Notes: generated by a model from the sequence alone, not told the origin. DNA of 64,000 nucleotides from Marinococcus halophilus (GCF_002265875.1 NZ_NPFA01000008.1:67127-131126), one strand, 5' to 3'; positions 9,072-18,373 are shown, counted from the first letter of the stretch. Program-made: numbers and translations.

Positions 9072-11495
9072 ATGTTGATCTCATATAAGTGGCTGAAAGA
9101 TTATGTAGATATTGAAGATATTGCTCCCGAGGAAATTGCCGACCGCCTGACTACGGGAGGCGTAGAGGTGGACGCTCTGTACCGGCGCTCCGAACCAATT
9201 GAGGGATGTGTGGTCGGCTACGTTGTCGAGGCCAAAAAGCACCCCGACGCTGATAGTTTAAACATCTGCCAGGTGGATCAGGGAGCAGAGACGGTGCAGA
9301 TTATCTGCGGCGCTGATAATGTGGCGGCCGGGCAGAAGGTTGTAGTTGCAAAGCCAGGCACCGTGCTGCCTGGGGGCATGGAAATTAAAGCGACGGACAT
9401 CCGCGGCCAGGAGTCCAATGGCATGATTTGCTCCCTCCAGGAGCTCGGTATGGAAGCAAAGCTGGTTCCAAAACATGTGGCTGAAGGCATTTTTGTTTTT
9501 GATGAAAATCCGGAAACCGGTTCGGACGCAATAAAAGCCCTTGGCTGGGATGACACGGTAATGGATCTCGATATTACGCCAAACCGTGCCGACTGCCTGA
9601 ACGTCCTCGGGGTTGCATATGAAGTAGCAGCCCAGCTCGACCGTACCGTGAAGCTTCCTAGGACCTCTGTAAAAGAAAGCGATAAATCTGCGTCGGCTGC
9701 GGTCAATGTGAAAATCGAAAACGGGGAGGACACCCCTTATTACGGGGCGAGAGTTGCCGAAAACATCCAGGTGAAGCCTTCTCCGTATTGGATGCAGAAC
9801 CGTTTGATGGCTGCAGGCATCCGGCCGATTAGCAACATCGTGGACATTACCAACTACGTGCTGCTTGAATATGGACAGCCGCTGCATGCGTTTGATTTTG
9901 ACGCTTTCGGCTCTGACGAAGTACTTGTGCGCAGAGCGTTCGAAGACGAAGAAATACAGACGCTTGACGGCAATAAGCATCACCTTTCAAGTGCACATTT
10001 AGTCGTAACCAACGGCACAAAGCCGACGGCGCTCGCAGGAGTGATGGGCGGAGAGCACTCAGAAGTCGGCGACGGGACGACAAATATCCTGCTTGAAGCA
10101 GCTCTGTTTCATCCGTCATTAATTCGCCAGGCCTCCAAAGATACACGGATACGAAGCGATGCAAGTGTCCGTTATGAACGGGGTCTCGACACAGAAAGGG
10201 TAGAGCAGGCAGCAGACCGGGCAGCGTATTTGTTTGCTGAACACGCGGGGGCTTCTATTCTGCAGGGCATCGAACAGGAGGATCATCGAAAGCCTGGCGG
10301 CCGGTGGGTCACGGTGAGCGACCGCAGCATCAATCAGCTGCTGGGAATGGAGCTCAGTGGTTCAGAGATGGTCCATATTCTCGAACGCCTTGGTTTTCAA
10401 GTGGCTGATAAAGAAACGGGCAGTATCGAAGTATATATCCCAAGCCGACGTCCGGATATTCACATCGAAGAGGACGTGGCGGAAGAAATCGCCCGTATGC
10501 ACGGCTATCAGGACATTCCGAGTACACTGCCAAAAGGGGCAACGACGGCTGGGAGTTTAACGGCGGAACAAAAAAGAAAGCGGACGGTTCGCCGCTTTTT
10601 GGAAAGTGCCGGCTTGAGTGAAGCTGTCACCTATTCCCTGACGACTGCCGGCTCTGCCTCACGTTTTACGCTTTATCCGGAAAAGCATACGATGGAAGTG
10701 ACTATGCCGATGAGCGAAGACCGCAGAGTGCTGCGTCAGAGCCTGATTCCACAGCTGCTTGAAGGAGTCAGCTATAACCGCAACCGCCAGACGAAGGACA
10801 TTGCCCTATTTGAAATGGGCTCGGTGTTTCTTTCCGAAGAAGAACGTGCCGCCGTTCAGCCGGAAGAACGCATTATGCTTGCTGCGGTAGTAAGCGGCAG
10901 GTGGGAAAGCCACTTATGGCAGGGAGAGACAAAAAGAGCAGATTTTTATGTGATAAAGGGAATTGCAGAAGGCATTCTTGAGGAACTGCACGTGGAAAGC
11001 CGTGCTTCGTTTACTCTGGCTGAACGCAGTGATATGCATCCCGGCCGCACAGCTGACATCCAGCTCGATGGAGAAACAGTGGGCTATGTCGGCCAAATCC
11101 ATCCAACGACCGCCGGGGATTGGGATATTGCCGAAACGTACGCTCTCCAGGTTGATTTAACGTCCCTGCTTCAGGCAGCTGAAACACCGGTGCGTTATCA
11201 AGCGCTGCCGAGGTTTCCTTCCACTACCCGCGATATTGCGATCGTCGTAGATGAAAGCGTTCCTGCAGCTGACGTGAAAAATGTGATCGAGGCCGCAGGC
11301 GGCAGCACATTATACAGCACTTCTTTATTTGATGTTTATCAGGGCGAAAATTTGACGCCCGGCAAAAAGTCCCTGGCGTTCACCCTTGTGTATCTGGATC
11401 CGGAAAGGACGCTGACTGATGAAGAAGTCACCTCTGCCCACGACCAGGTCCTTCGCATGCTGGAAGAAAAAACGGGGGCAGAGCTCAGGCAGTAA
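9072..11495 (+). CDS. pheT: Phenylalanyl-tRNA synthetase beta subunit
   Basis: Non-catalytic, editing and tRNA-binding subunit, 807 residues as usual in Firmicutes. Visible in order: an N-terminal OB-fold tRNA-binding domain (about 40-150; KHPDADSLNICQVD, GQESNGMICSLQELG), the B3/B4 editing domain (NIVDITNYVLLEYGQPLHAFD, TDIRIRSDASVRYERGLD region around 350-375), B5 (from about 405) and the C-terminal anticodon-binding FDX-ACB domain (PRFPSTTRDIAIVVDE, about 715-807). Start ATG at 9072 follows AAAGGAGA. No rnhC follows it, unlike in B. subtilis. Confidence 0.98.
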   Translation: MLISYKWLKDYVDIEDIAPEEIADRLTTGGVEVDALYRRSEPIEGCVVGYVVEAKKHPDADSLNICQVDQGAETVQIICGADNVAAGQKVVVAKPGTVLPGGMEIKATDIRGQESNGMICSLQELGMEAKLVPKHVAEGIFVFDENPETGSDAIKALGWDDTVMDLDITPNRADCLNVLGVAYEVAAQLDRTVKLPRTSVKESDKSASAAVNVKIENGEDTPYYGARVAENIQVKPSPYWMQNRLMAAGIRPISNIVDITNYVLLEYGQPLHAFDFDAFGSDEVLVRRAFEDEEIQTLDGNKHHLSSAHLVVTNGTKPTALAGVMGGEHSEVGDGTTNILLEAALFHPSLIRQASKDTRIRSDASVRYERGLDTERVEQAADRAAYLFAEHAGASILQGIEQEDHRKPGGRWVTVSDRSINQLLGMELSGSEMVHILERLGFQVADKETGSIEVYIPSRRPDIHIEEDVAEEIARMHGYQDIPSTLPKGATTAGSLTAEQKRKRTVRRFLESAGLSEAVTYSLTTAGSASRFTLYPEKHTMEVTMPMSEDRRVLRQSLIPQLLEGVSYNRNRQTKDIALFEMGSVFLSEEERAAVQPEERIMLAAVVSGRWESHLWQGETKRADFYVIKGIAEGILEELHVESRASFTLAERSDMHPGRTADIQLDGETVGYVGQIHPTTAGDWDIAETYALQVDLTSLLQAAETPVRYQALPRFPSTTRDIAIVVDESVPAADVKNVIEAAGGSTLYSTSLFDVYQGENLTPGKKSLAFTLVYLDPERTLTDEEVTSAHDQVLRMLEEKTGAELRQ

Positions 11496-11612
11496 ATGGC
11501 TGGCGGGCATCTGGCGGTTTAACGAAGCAGCTTCACAGGGAAATATATTCAGAGCCTTTTTATTCTGTTACTATTAAAGAAAAGGCACACTTAAGAACAG
11601 GGGGCGGAAAAC

Positions 11613-11864
11613 GTGGCTGATGATCAAAGTAAAAAACGCACTACGGTTACAATATACGGCCAGCAGTACACGATTGTCGGTGATGAACAACCCTCGCATA
11701 TTAATCAGGTAGCCAATTATTTAGATAAGAGAATGAAGGAATATAAAGCATACAATCCTTATTTGGATACAACGCGCCTCGCGGTTTTGACGGCTTTAAA
11801 TGTAGTGGATGATTATATTAAACTTAAAGAAGAAGTGAACAAGGACAAAGATTCTGAAGGATAA
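11613..11864 (+). CDS. zapA: Cell division protein ZapA
   Basis: Small FtsZ-associated protein that promotes Z-ring bundling. 83 residues with the ZapA N-terminal signature ([34 protein letters not shown]) and a C-terminal helix ending in charged residues ([15 protein letters not shown]). Start is GTG at 11613 after GGGGGCGG. Its stop overlaps the start of cvpA by one base, so the two are translationally coupled, the same pair as yshA-yshB of B. subtilis. Confidence 0.92.
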   Translation: MADDQSKKRTTVTIYGQQYTIVGDEQPSHINQVANYLDKRMKEYKAYNPYLDTTRLAVLTALNVVDDYIKLKEEVNKDKDSEG

Positions 11865-12442
11865 TGCTTATGGAAATAGTAATAGATGTTCTGCTTGTTG
11901 TGATTTTAATCGGCAGCTTTTTCACGGGGCTTCAGCGGGGCTTTGTTCTTCAGCTGCTCCGCCTCGTCAGCCTGGTTGCAGCATTCGTTGTTGCGTTTTT
12001 ATTTTATGAAGAAGTGGCACAGATGCTAGAACAATGGATCCCCTACCCGTTTGGCCAGCAGCCGGAAGGGTCGTTCCTGGCTGCTTTTGACACCCGCAGC
12101 CTGTTTTATTATTCTATCGCTTTTCTTCTCTTATTTGTTGGCACCCGTATTGTTGCCGGCTTTTTAACCGGAGCGGCAGGCGGTATCGCCAGGCTGCCGG
12201 TGCTGAGAACGATCAATTACTGGCTTGGCGGTGTGCTAGGTGTACTGGAAACGTATGTTATTTTATTTATTGTTCTGGCTGCAGCAATGCTGATGCCATT
12301 TCCGGCCCTTGAACCAGTAGTGAATAACTCGGTAATCGCGAACTTTATATTACATGACACCCCATGGCTTTCCGGCTGGTACGAGCAAATCATGCCGGAA
12401 GAGCCCGGGAACATGGATGGCCCAATAGAGAATGAAGGTTGA
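11864..12442 (+). CDS. CvpA-family membrane protein
   Basis: 192-residue polytopic membrane protein of the CvpA/colicin V production family (B. subtilis YshB). Four hydrophobic segments are visible at about 4-22, 25-45, 75-97 and 120-145, with the family's early GxxRGF-like element (TGLQRGFVLQLLRL). Function in Bacillus is not established. The ATG at 11864 overlaps the zapA stop; a second ATG at 11870 is also possible. Ended by a strong terminator whose stem begins at the stop codon. Confidence 0.85.
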   Translation: MLMEIVIDVLLVVILIGSFFTGLQRGFVLQLLRLVSLVAAFVVAFLFYEEVAQMLEQWIPYPFGQQPEGSFLAAFDTRSLFYYSIAFLLLFVGTRIVAGFLTGAAGGIARLPVLRTINYWLGGVLGVLETYVILFIVLAAAMLMPFPALEPVVNNSVIANFILHDTPWLSGWYEQIMPEEPGNMDGPIENEG

Positions 12443-12474
12443 CTTCCCTGCGTGTCACAGGGGAGTCTGTTTTT
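12441..12474 (+). terminator. Terminator after cvpA
   Basis: GACTTCCCTG / CAGGGGAGTC (12441-12450 / 12458-12467, one wobble pair) followed by TGTTTTTAT. Confidence 0.85.
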
Positions 12475-12499
12475 ATGTCTTCAGCACGGCGGCATGAAT

Positions 12500-12529
12500 T
12501 TAGACAGAATTGTTAACTCCCGTTATACT
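12500..12529 (+). promoter_or_regulatory. Putative promoter for polX-mutS2
   Basis: TTAGAC (12500-12505), 18-base spacer, TATACT (12524-12529), about 50 bases before the polX start. Confidence 0.45.
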
Positions 12530-12579
12530 CAAAAAAGAATGCCTAACATGATTAAAGCTGACGTGTGGAGGAGATTAGC

Positions 12580-14295
12580 ATGAATAAAAAAGATCTTATC
12601 GGTCATTTGGAAACAATCGCTGTATATATGGAAATTAAGGGAGAGAATCCTTTTAAAATTTCTGCCTACCGCAAAGCAGCACAGGCACTTGAATACGATG
12701 AGCGTTCGCTGGGTGAAATCGATGAGGCAGGCACTCTGAAGGGCATCGGTAAAGGAACAGCTGCTTTAATAAAGGAATGGCGGGAAAATAACGGGGAAAC
12801 TGAATTGATGAACACTTTGACAGAAGAAGTTCCGGAGGGGTTGATTCCGCTGCTGAAGCTTCCAGGGCTCGGAGGAAAAAAAGTGTCAAAGCTTTATCAG
12901 GAGCTCGACATAACAGACCGGGACTCACTGGAGCAGGCGTGTTTAACCCACGAAGTTCAGAGTCTCGAAGGCTTTGGGGCGAAAACGGAGCAGAAAATAC
13001 TGGAAGCGCTCGCGGAGGAAGGAAAGCGTCCGGAACGGCTTCCGATTGCCTATATGCTTGAAATGGCCCAAAAGCTCGAAGCGTCTCTTGAAACAGTGAG
13101 AGATGTACGAAAATATGCGCGGGCGGGCAGTCTTCGCCGGGTGGAAGAGTCAGTGAAGGACCTGGATTATATTATGAGTGTAAAAGATGCGGAACATGTT
13201 CGTAAACAACTGGTAGAGCTGCCCGAAGTAGCCAAAGTCATTAACGATGGCACAAGCAAGGTCAGCATTGAAATTAAAGGGGAATATAATGTTCAAGTAG
13301 ACATTCGTCTGGTGGAGGAAGAAGATTTTGCGAGCACCCTGCATCATTTCACCGGCTCTAAGGACCATAATGTGCAGATGCGTCAGCTCGCAAAGGAACG
13401 AAATGAAAAATTAAGCGAATACGGCATTGAAGACAAAGACGGACGTAAAACAACGTTTCAGGATGAAACCGAATTTTACGCTCACTTTGGCCTGTATTTT
13501 ATTCCGCCAGAAGCACGACTGGGAAGAGGCGAAACGGATACGTTCCAAGAGCCGTATCCTTATATAGAAAAAAAACACATCCGCGGTGATCTTCATATGC
13601 ACACTACGTGGAGCGATGGCTCTCTTTCAATTCGGGAGATGGTGGAAGAAGTGAAAAAACACGGCTATGAATGGCTGGCGCTCACGGACCATTCCAAGTA
13701 TCTCCGCATTGCCCATGGACTGGATGAAGACAGAATCCGCAGGCAGATGGAAGAAATACAAAACGTCAGAGAAAAAGAAAAAAATATTCAAATCTTTGCC
13801 GGTATTGAAATGGATATCCGGCCTGACGGAACGCTTGATATTGACGATGACGTGCTCAAAGAGCTCGATGTTGTCATTGCTTCCATCCATTCCTCCTTTT
13901 CCCAATCAGAAAAAGAAATTATGAACAGGATGGAGCAGGCTCTGAAGCATCCGGAGGTAAATGTGATTGCACACCCTACGGGAAGGCTGCTGGGACGCCG
14001 GGATGGGTACAAGGTGGACTTGGACCGGCTGATGAAGCGTGCCGGCGAAACGAATACGGCACTGGAGCTAAATGCCAACCCCAACCGTCTTGATCTCTCA
14101 GCCGACTGGCTGAGAAAAGCTGCCGAGCACGATGTCCGTATTGCAATCAATACGGATGCCCATAATTCTGGAATGCTTGATCATATGGATGTTGGCATAT
14201 CTATTGCGAAAAAGGCACTTCTCCAGCCAGACCAGGTAATAAATACGATGTCTGCAGAGCAGTTAAAGAAATGGCTGCAGCATAAGAAACAATAG
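12580..14295 (+). CDS. polX: DNA polymerase X with PHP exonuclease domain
   Basis: Family X DNA polymerase/3'-5' exonuclease for base-excision and gap repair (B. subtilis YshC). 571 residues: N-terminal 8-kDa and HhH parts (GIGKGTAALIKEW; LPGLGGKKVSKLYQ), the polymerase palm (GSLRRVEESVKDLDYIM; VQVDIRLV) to about 320, and a C-terminal PHP phosphoesterase domain starting at GDLHMHTTWSDGS near residue 336 with later metal ligands (LTDHSKY, GIEMDI, NTDAHN). ATG at 12580 follows GGAGGA; the GTG five codons upstream is less well placed. Followed 23 bases later by mutS2. Confidence 0.96.
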   Translation: MNKKDLIGHLETIAVYMEIKGENPFKISAYRKAAQALEYDERSLGEIDEAGTLKGIGKGTAALIKEWRENNGETELMNTLTEEVPEGLIPLLKLPGLGGKKVSKLYQELDITDRDSLEQACLTHEVQSLEGFGAKTEQKILEALAEEGKRPERLPIAYMLEMAQKLEASLETVRDVRKYARAGSLRRVEESVKDLDYIMSVKDAEHVRKQLVELPEVAKVINDGTSKVSIEIKGEYNVQVDIRLVEEEDFASTLHHFTGSKDHNVQMRQLAKERNEKLSEYGIEDKDGRKTTFQDETEFYAHFGLYFIPPEARLGRGETDTFQEPYPYIEKKHIRGDLHMHTTWSDGSLSIREMVEEVKKHGYEWLALTDHSKYLRIAHGLDEDRIRRQMEEIQNVREKEKNIQIFAGIEMDIRPDGTLDIDDDVLKELDVVIASIHSSFSQSEKEIMNRMEQALKHPEVNVIAHPTGRLLGRRDGYKVDLDRLMKRAGETNTALELNANPNRLDLSADWLRKAAEHDVRIAINTDAHNSGMLDHMDVGISIAKKALLQPDQVINTMSAEQLKKWLQHKKQ

Positions 14296-14318
14296 AACAA
14301 CCAAAGAGGTGAGCATTG

Positions 14319-16676
14319 GTGAATGATAGAACACTTCGTGTGCTGGAATACGAAAAAATGAAGGAACAGCTGCAGGCTCATGCTGGTTCGACTCTGGCAA
14401 AAGAGCGGATAGAACAGTTGCACCCCTACCGGGAGCTGGGAGAAGCGAAAGAAGCACAGAACTTCACCGCAGAAGCGGCCAAAGTAATCCGGCTGCGGGG
14501 GCAGGCGCCGCTTGGCGGTATACGCCAGATCCACGCCCACGTGCGCCGGGCGCAAATCGGAGGCATGCTGAACGCCGGTGAGTTGAACGAGGTTTCGGAT
14601 ACGCTGTACGCCGGGCGCCGGATACGCTCATTTATTCTGGATATGACAGAAGAAACGGTGGATCTTCCACTGCTTGAAGGTCTGGTACGTCAGATAGTGA
14701 CGCTGCCGGAGATTGAAAAGCAAATCCGGGATTGTATAGATGAAAACGGGGTGGTTCTTGACAGTGCAAGCTCTGCCCTGCGCGGCCTCCGCCAGCAAAT
14801 GAGAAGCCTTGAATCGTCGGTACGTTCGAAGCTTGAACAGTATACCAGGTCACCGGATCAGCAAAAACGACTGTCGGATTCCATCGTAACGATACGTAAT
14901 GACCGGTACGTGCTGCCGGTGAAGCAGGAATACCGTTCGTCTTTTGGCGGTATTGTCCACGATCAGTCTTCAACAGGGGCTACTCTTTTTATTGAGCCGC
15001 AGGCGGTCGTTTCGATGAATAACGAACTAAGAGAGGCAAGAGTGAAAGAACAGCGGGAAATTGAGCGGATTCTTCAGGAGCTTTCTTCGTATATTGCTGA
15101 AGATGGGGAAGAGATTCTGGTGAATATGAATACGCTGACCGAACTTGATTTCACATTCGCAAAAGCCTACTATGCAAGAGACCAAAAAGCAGTGCAGCCG
15201 GAACTGAACGATGAAGGCAGATTCCGGTTTATGGAGGCGCGGCATCCGCTTATTGACCCGGAAGAAATGGTGCCGCTTGACCTGGAACTTGGAGACGAAT
15301 TTGGAACTCTTGTTATTACCGGACCTAATACAGGCGGCAAAACCGTAACGCTGAAAACGGCTGGGCTTCTTACGCTTATGGCCCAGTCCGGGTTGTTTGT
15401 GCTCGCAGAAGAAGAAGCAGAAGCTGCTGTATTTTCGAAAGTATTTGCCGATATTGGGGATGAACAATCGATTGAACAAAGCTTAAGTACGTTTTCATCC
15501 CACATGACAAATATTGTAGATATTGTTAAGCAGGTGGACAGCAATTCGTTTGTACTGTTTGATGAAATAGGCGCCGGCACCGATCCGGAAGAAGGCTCGG
15601 CTCTTGCGGTCAGTATCCTGGACTATGTTCAGGAGGCCGGAGGGAAGCTGATCGCCACCACACATTACAGTGAACTGAAGGGCTATGCGTATAACCGTGC
15701 CGGGGTGATGAATGCAAGCGTTGAATTTGATGTGGAAACATTGAGGCCGACTTACCGCCTGCTTGTGGGCGTGCCAGGCCGAAGTAATGCATTTGCCATT
15801 TCGAGGCAAATTGGCCTTCCTGATGCCATTATTTCGAATGCGGAAAAAGAAATGAGCACAGATACAAAACAGGTCGAAACAATGATTGCTTCCCTGGATG
15901 AACAAAGAAAAGAAACAGAATCAGTCTGGCAGGAGGCGGATGACCTCCGGCAGGAAGCGGCCAGACTCTGGCAGGAATTAAATAATGCCTGGAACGAAGT
16001 GCTGCAAAAACGGGACCAGATTATCGCAAACGCCGAAGGCAAAGCGAAGAACGAAGTTGATAAGGCGAAAGCCCAGGCGGAAGAAATTATTGCTGAGCTG
16101 AAGGAAATGCAGAAAGAAGGGGCCGAGATTAAAGAGCACCGCCTGATTGAAGCCCGTCGCCAGATGGAACAGGCGGCTCCTGCGATGACCAAAAAGCAAA
16201 AACAAGTGAAACAAAAAGCACAGAAGGAGCGTACCTTTGAAGTAGGGGATGAAGTGAAGGTGCTTCGCTTCGGACAGCGCGGACACATCGTGGAAAAAGT
16301 GAATGACAACGAATTCCAGGTGCAGCTTGGTATTATGAAAATGACAGCGAAGCCTGAAGAAATGGAGAAGCTTAAATCAGAGCCCGCTAAAGAGCCCAAG
16401 CGACAGGTATCCACAACTTCTACAGCCGCCCCGGCCAGGCCCGAGCTGGATTTGCGTGGTGAAAGGTACGAGGATGCGGTGCAGCGCCTTGAAAAATATC
16501 TTGATGAAGTGGTGCTGGCTGGCTACCGTGAAGTCCACATTATCCATGGCAAAGGCACGGGGGCGCTTCGTAAAGGCGTAAAAGAATATTTAAGAAACCA
16601 TCCCAGTATCAAATCCACCAGAGATGGCGGCATGAACGAAGGCGGGATCGGTAACACCGTGGCAGAACTTAAATAA
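14319..16676 (+). CDS. mutS2: MutS2 endonuclease / ribosome rescue ATPase
   Basis: MutS paralogue lacking the mismatch-recognition domain; known roles are suppression of homologous recombination and, in B. subtilis, splitting of collided ribosomes. 785 residues: core/lever region, ABC ATPase with Walker A TGPNTGGKT near 335 and the signature/Walker B FDEIGAGTDP, a long coiled-coil/KOW-like linker (about 520-690, rich in Glu/Lys/Gln), and a C-terminal Smr nuclease domain with LDLRGERY near 709 and HGKGTGALR. Start is GTG at 14319 (a TTG at 14316 is an alternative) after AAAGAGGTGA. In an operon with polX and the DUF350 gene. Confidence 0.96.
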   Translation: MNDRTLRVLEYEKMKEQLQAHAGSTLAKERIEQLHPYRELGEAKEAQNFTAEAAKVIRLRGQAPLGGIRQIHAHVRRAQIGGMLNAGELNEVSDTLYAGRRIRSFILDMTEETVDLPLLEGLVRQIVTLPEIEKQIRDCIDENGVVLDSASSALRGLRQQMRSLESSVRSKLEQYTRSPDQQKRLSDSIVTIRNDRYVLPVKQEYRSSFGGIVHDQSSTGATLFIEPQAVVSMNNELREARVKEQREIERILQELSSYIAEDGEEILVNMNTLTELDFTFAKAYYARDQKAVQPELNDEGRFRFMEARHPLIDPEEMVPLDLELGDEFGTLVITGPNTGGKTVTLKTAGLLTLMAQSGLFVLAEEEAEAAVFSKVFADIGDEQSIEQSLSTFSSHMTNIVDIVKQVDSNSFVLFDEIGAGTDPEEGSALAVSILDYVQEAGGKLIATTHYSELKGYAYNRAGVMNASVEFDVETLRPTYRLLVGVPGRSNAFAISRQIGLPDAIISNAEKEMSTDTKQVETMIASLDEQRKETESVWQEADDLRQEAARLWQELNNAWNEVLQKRDQIIANAEGKAKNEVDKAKAQAEEIIAELKEMQKEGAEIKEHRLIEARRQMEQAAPAMTKKQKQVKQKAQKERTFEVGDEVKVLRFGQRGHIVEKVNDNEFQVQLGIMKMTAKPEEMEKLKSEPAKEPKRQVSTTSTAAPARPELDLRGERYEDAVQRLEKYLDEVVLAGYREVHIIHGKGTGALRKGVKEYLRNHPSIKSTRDGGMNEGGIGNTVAELK

Positions 16677-16690
16677 GCGGAGGGGTGCAT

Positions 16691-17101
16691 GTGGATGTGT
16701 GGATGGACAATGCTTTTATAAATACAGCCGGGAACTTCAGCGTTGCTGTGCTCTCTCTGGTAATCTTTTTGTGGATATTTGAAATTATTACCCCGTATCG
16801 TAACTGGGAAGAAATAAAAAAAGGAAATATCGCTGTCGCTCTTGCGACCGGCGGAAAGCTGTTTGGGGTATCCAACATTCTTCATTATTCCATCATGCAC
16901 AATGACGGCATCTTGTTTATGCTCTTGTGGGGATTTTTTGGGTTTGTACTATTAATTTTAAGCTATCTTATATTTGAATTTCTTACTCCCATGTTTAAAG
17001 TCGATGAGGAAATCAGTAAAGATAACCGTGCAGTAGGAATCATTTCCTTTATTATTTCCGTAGGAATATCTTTTGTAATAGGAGCCGGGATTATCATTTA
17101 A
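16691..17101 (+). CDS. DUF350-domain membrane protein (YshE-like)
   Basis: About 136 residues with four hydrophobic segments (near 14-30, 45-62, 76-97 and 115-134) and the DUF350 features NIAVALATGGKLFG and FLTPMF. It matches B. subtilis YshE in sequence and position after mutS2; function unknown. The start is uncertain: GTG at 16691 is seven bases after GGAGG, while GTG 16685, GTG 16697 and ATG 16703 are in frame. The sequence between its stop and fadR holds a promoter-like site and a terminator. Confidence 0.82.
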   Translation: MDVWMDNAFINTAGNFSVAVLSLVIFLWIFEIITPYRNWEEIKKGNIAVALATGGKLFGVSNILHYSIMHNDGILFMLLWGFFGFVLLILSYLIFEFLTPMFKVDEEISKDNRAVGIISFIISVGISFVIGAGIII

Positions 17102-17168
17102 ATAGAAAAAAATGTAATTTATTAGCCACAAATAGTTAATTTTTTAGGACTATTTAAGTGCGTTTCGG

Positions 17169-17197
17169 TTGACATTCCTGCGCGGATTATGTACATT
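17169..17197 (+). promoter_or_regulatory. SigA-type promoter upstream of fadR
   Basis: TTGACA (17169-17174, consensus), 17-base spacer, TACATT (17192-17197). The terminator 47 bases further down would end most transcripts before fadR. Confidence 0.6.
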
Positions 17198-17203
17198 TAG
17201 AAC

Positions 17204-17276
17204 TAACTTAAATACTATGCCAGTATTACCCAAACGCAAGAAGCGCCTTACTCTGTTACGAGAGTGAGGCGTTTTT
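17204..17276 (+). ncRNA. Candidate small RNA or fadR attenuator
   Basis: From the predicted start near 17204 the transcript would have a 5' hairpin (AATACT-atgcc-AGTATT, 17211-17227), an unpaired linker, and a terminator hairpin (17244-17271), about 73 bases in all. No reading frame of note lies inside. It could be an independent sRNA, an attenuated leader of fadR, or simply the operon terminator with a promoter in front. No known family is recognised. Confidence 0.35.
17244..17275 (+). terminator. Terminator between yshE-like gene and fadR
   Basis: CGCCTTACTCT / AGAGTGAGGCG (17244-17254 / 17261-17271, one wobble) with loop GTTACG, then TTTT. Confidence 0.85.
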
Positions 17277-17349
17277 AAAGGCATATTTCGTCAGGGTGAA
17301 ACGAAAACCGGCATGATGGATGGTTTTGTTTGAAAGGGTGACGGATAAA

Positions 17350-17940
17350 ATGGGGAAAAATCCAAACAGAAAGCATGCACAGATCATCGAAGCAGGAATG
17401 AAAGTGATAGCTGAGCACGGTTATCACCAGGCGAAAGTGTCGGACATTGCTAAAGAAGCAAAGGTAGCAGACGGAACTATTTATTTGTATTTTAATAATA
17501 AAGAGCATATATTAATCTCTATTTTTGAAGAGAATATGCAGCAGTTCATGCAAAAGCTGGAGATAATTATGCAAAAAACCATTTCTGTCAAAGAGCAATT
17601 GTTTGAAATGGCCCAGCTGCAGCTTGAATTCATGGAAAATCGACCGGAGCTCGCTACGCTTGCCCACTTTGAACTTTTGCAGACAAAAGGGGAGATCCAT
17701 GACAATATGCAGCGCATACTGTCTCCATTTTTTCAGGCGGTTATTGATATTATTAACAGGGGAAAAGAAGAACAGGTCTTCCCTGGATCACTTTCCACAG
17801 AGATTGGCAGGATCTGTTTTGTCGGGATACTCAATGAAGCCATCACTACGTGGGTGATGGAAAAGGGAAGCTATTCGCTGGCAGCCCAGGGCCCGCTGCT
17901 TTCGGAAATAATGTATCAGGCGCTGCGGACAGAAGTATAG
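17350..17940 (+). CDS. fadR: TetR-family fatty-acid degradation regulator FadR
   Basis: 196 residues. The N-terminal helix-turn-helix (AQIIEAGMKVIAEHGYHQAKVSDIAKEAKVADGTIYLYFNNKEHILISIF) closely resembles B. subtilis FadR (YsiA), which represses beta-oxidation genes until it binds long-chain acyl-CoA; the C-terminal part would be the ligand domain (FVGILNEAITTWVM). ATG at 17350 is eight or nine bases after GAAAGGGTGA. In B. subtilis the gene is framed by lcfA, fadB, etfB and etfA; none are here, so its regulon must lie elsewhere or be lost. No FadR operator was recognised in the flanking DNA. Confidence 0.85.
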   Translation: MGKNPNRKHAQIIEAGMKVIAEHGYHQAKVSDIAKEAKVADGTIYLYFNNKEHILISIFEENMQQFMQKLEIIMQKTISVKEQLFEMAQLQLEFMENRPELATLAHFELLQTKGEIHDNMQRILSPFFQAVIDIINRGKEEQVFPGSLSTEIGRICFVGILNEAITTWVMEKGSYSLAAQGPLLSEIMYQALRTEV

Positions 17941-17997
17941 CCCAGGCAGCACCATTGGAAAAGTTTAAGCTAAACGTTAGCCAGTAAAGCGCGGGAA

Positions 17998-18006
17998 TGC
18001 TATAAT
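17998..18006 (+). promoter_or_regulatory. Extended -10 promoter for trxA
   Basis: TGC-TATAAT (TATAAT at 18001-18006), 47 bases before the trxA start; the -35 region (TTAGCC) is weak. Confidence 0.55.
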
Positions 18007-18052
18007 AACGAAGAATAAATGCAAAGATAGAGATATAAAGGAGGAACCATTC

Positions 18053-18367
18053 ATGGCTATTGTCAATGTATCGGACCAAAACTTTGCAGGTGAAACGTCC
18101 GACGGAGTAGTACTTGCGGACTTTTGGGCACCGTGGTGCGGGCCTTGTAAAATGATCGCTCCAGTACTAGAAGAAATCGACACAGAAATGGGCGAACAAA
18201 TTAAAATTGCTAAGTTGGATGTAGATGAGAATCAGGAAACAGCCGGAAAATACGGCGTAATGAGCATTCCAACTCTGATGATCTTTAAAGACGGCGAAGT
18301 CGTCGAACAGGTTGTCGGCTTTCAGCCTAAAGAACAACTGGTGGAGCTTTTGAACAAACATTTGTAA
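18053..18367 (+). CDS. trxA: Thioredoxin
   Basis: Cytosolic disulfide reductase. 104 residues with the active site WCGPCK (Cys29, Cys32), the conserved Asp in VLADFWAPW and the cis-proline motif MSIPTL. ATG at 18053 follows AAAGGAGG. Has its own extended -10 promoter and a terminator, so it is likely monocistronic. Confidence 0.98.
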   Translation: MAIVNVSDQNFAGETSDGVVLADFWAPWCGPCKMIAPVLEEIDTEMGEQIKIAKLDVDENQETAGKYGVMSIPTLMIFKDGEVVEQVVGFQPKEQLVELLNKHL

Positions 18368-18373
18368 AACACG

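Noticed and set aside
9258-9983. 241-codon - strand frame opposite pheT
   Set aside because: Antisense shadow of pheT, Cys/His/Phe-rich nonsense composition, no start signal.
17996-18052. FadR operator between fadR and trxA
   Set aside because: No match to the remembered TGAATGA-type palindrome.
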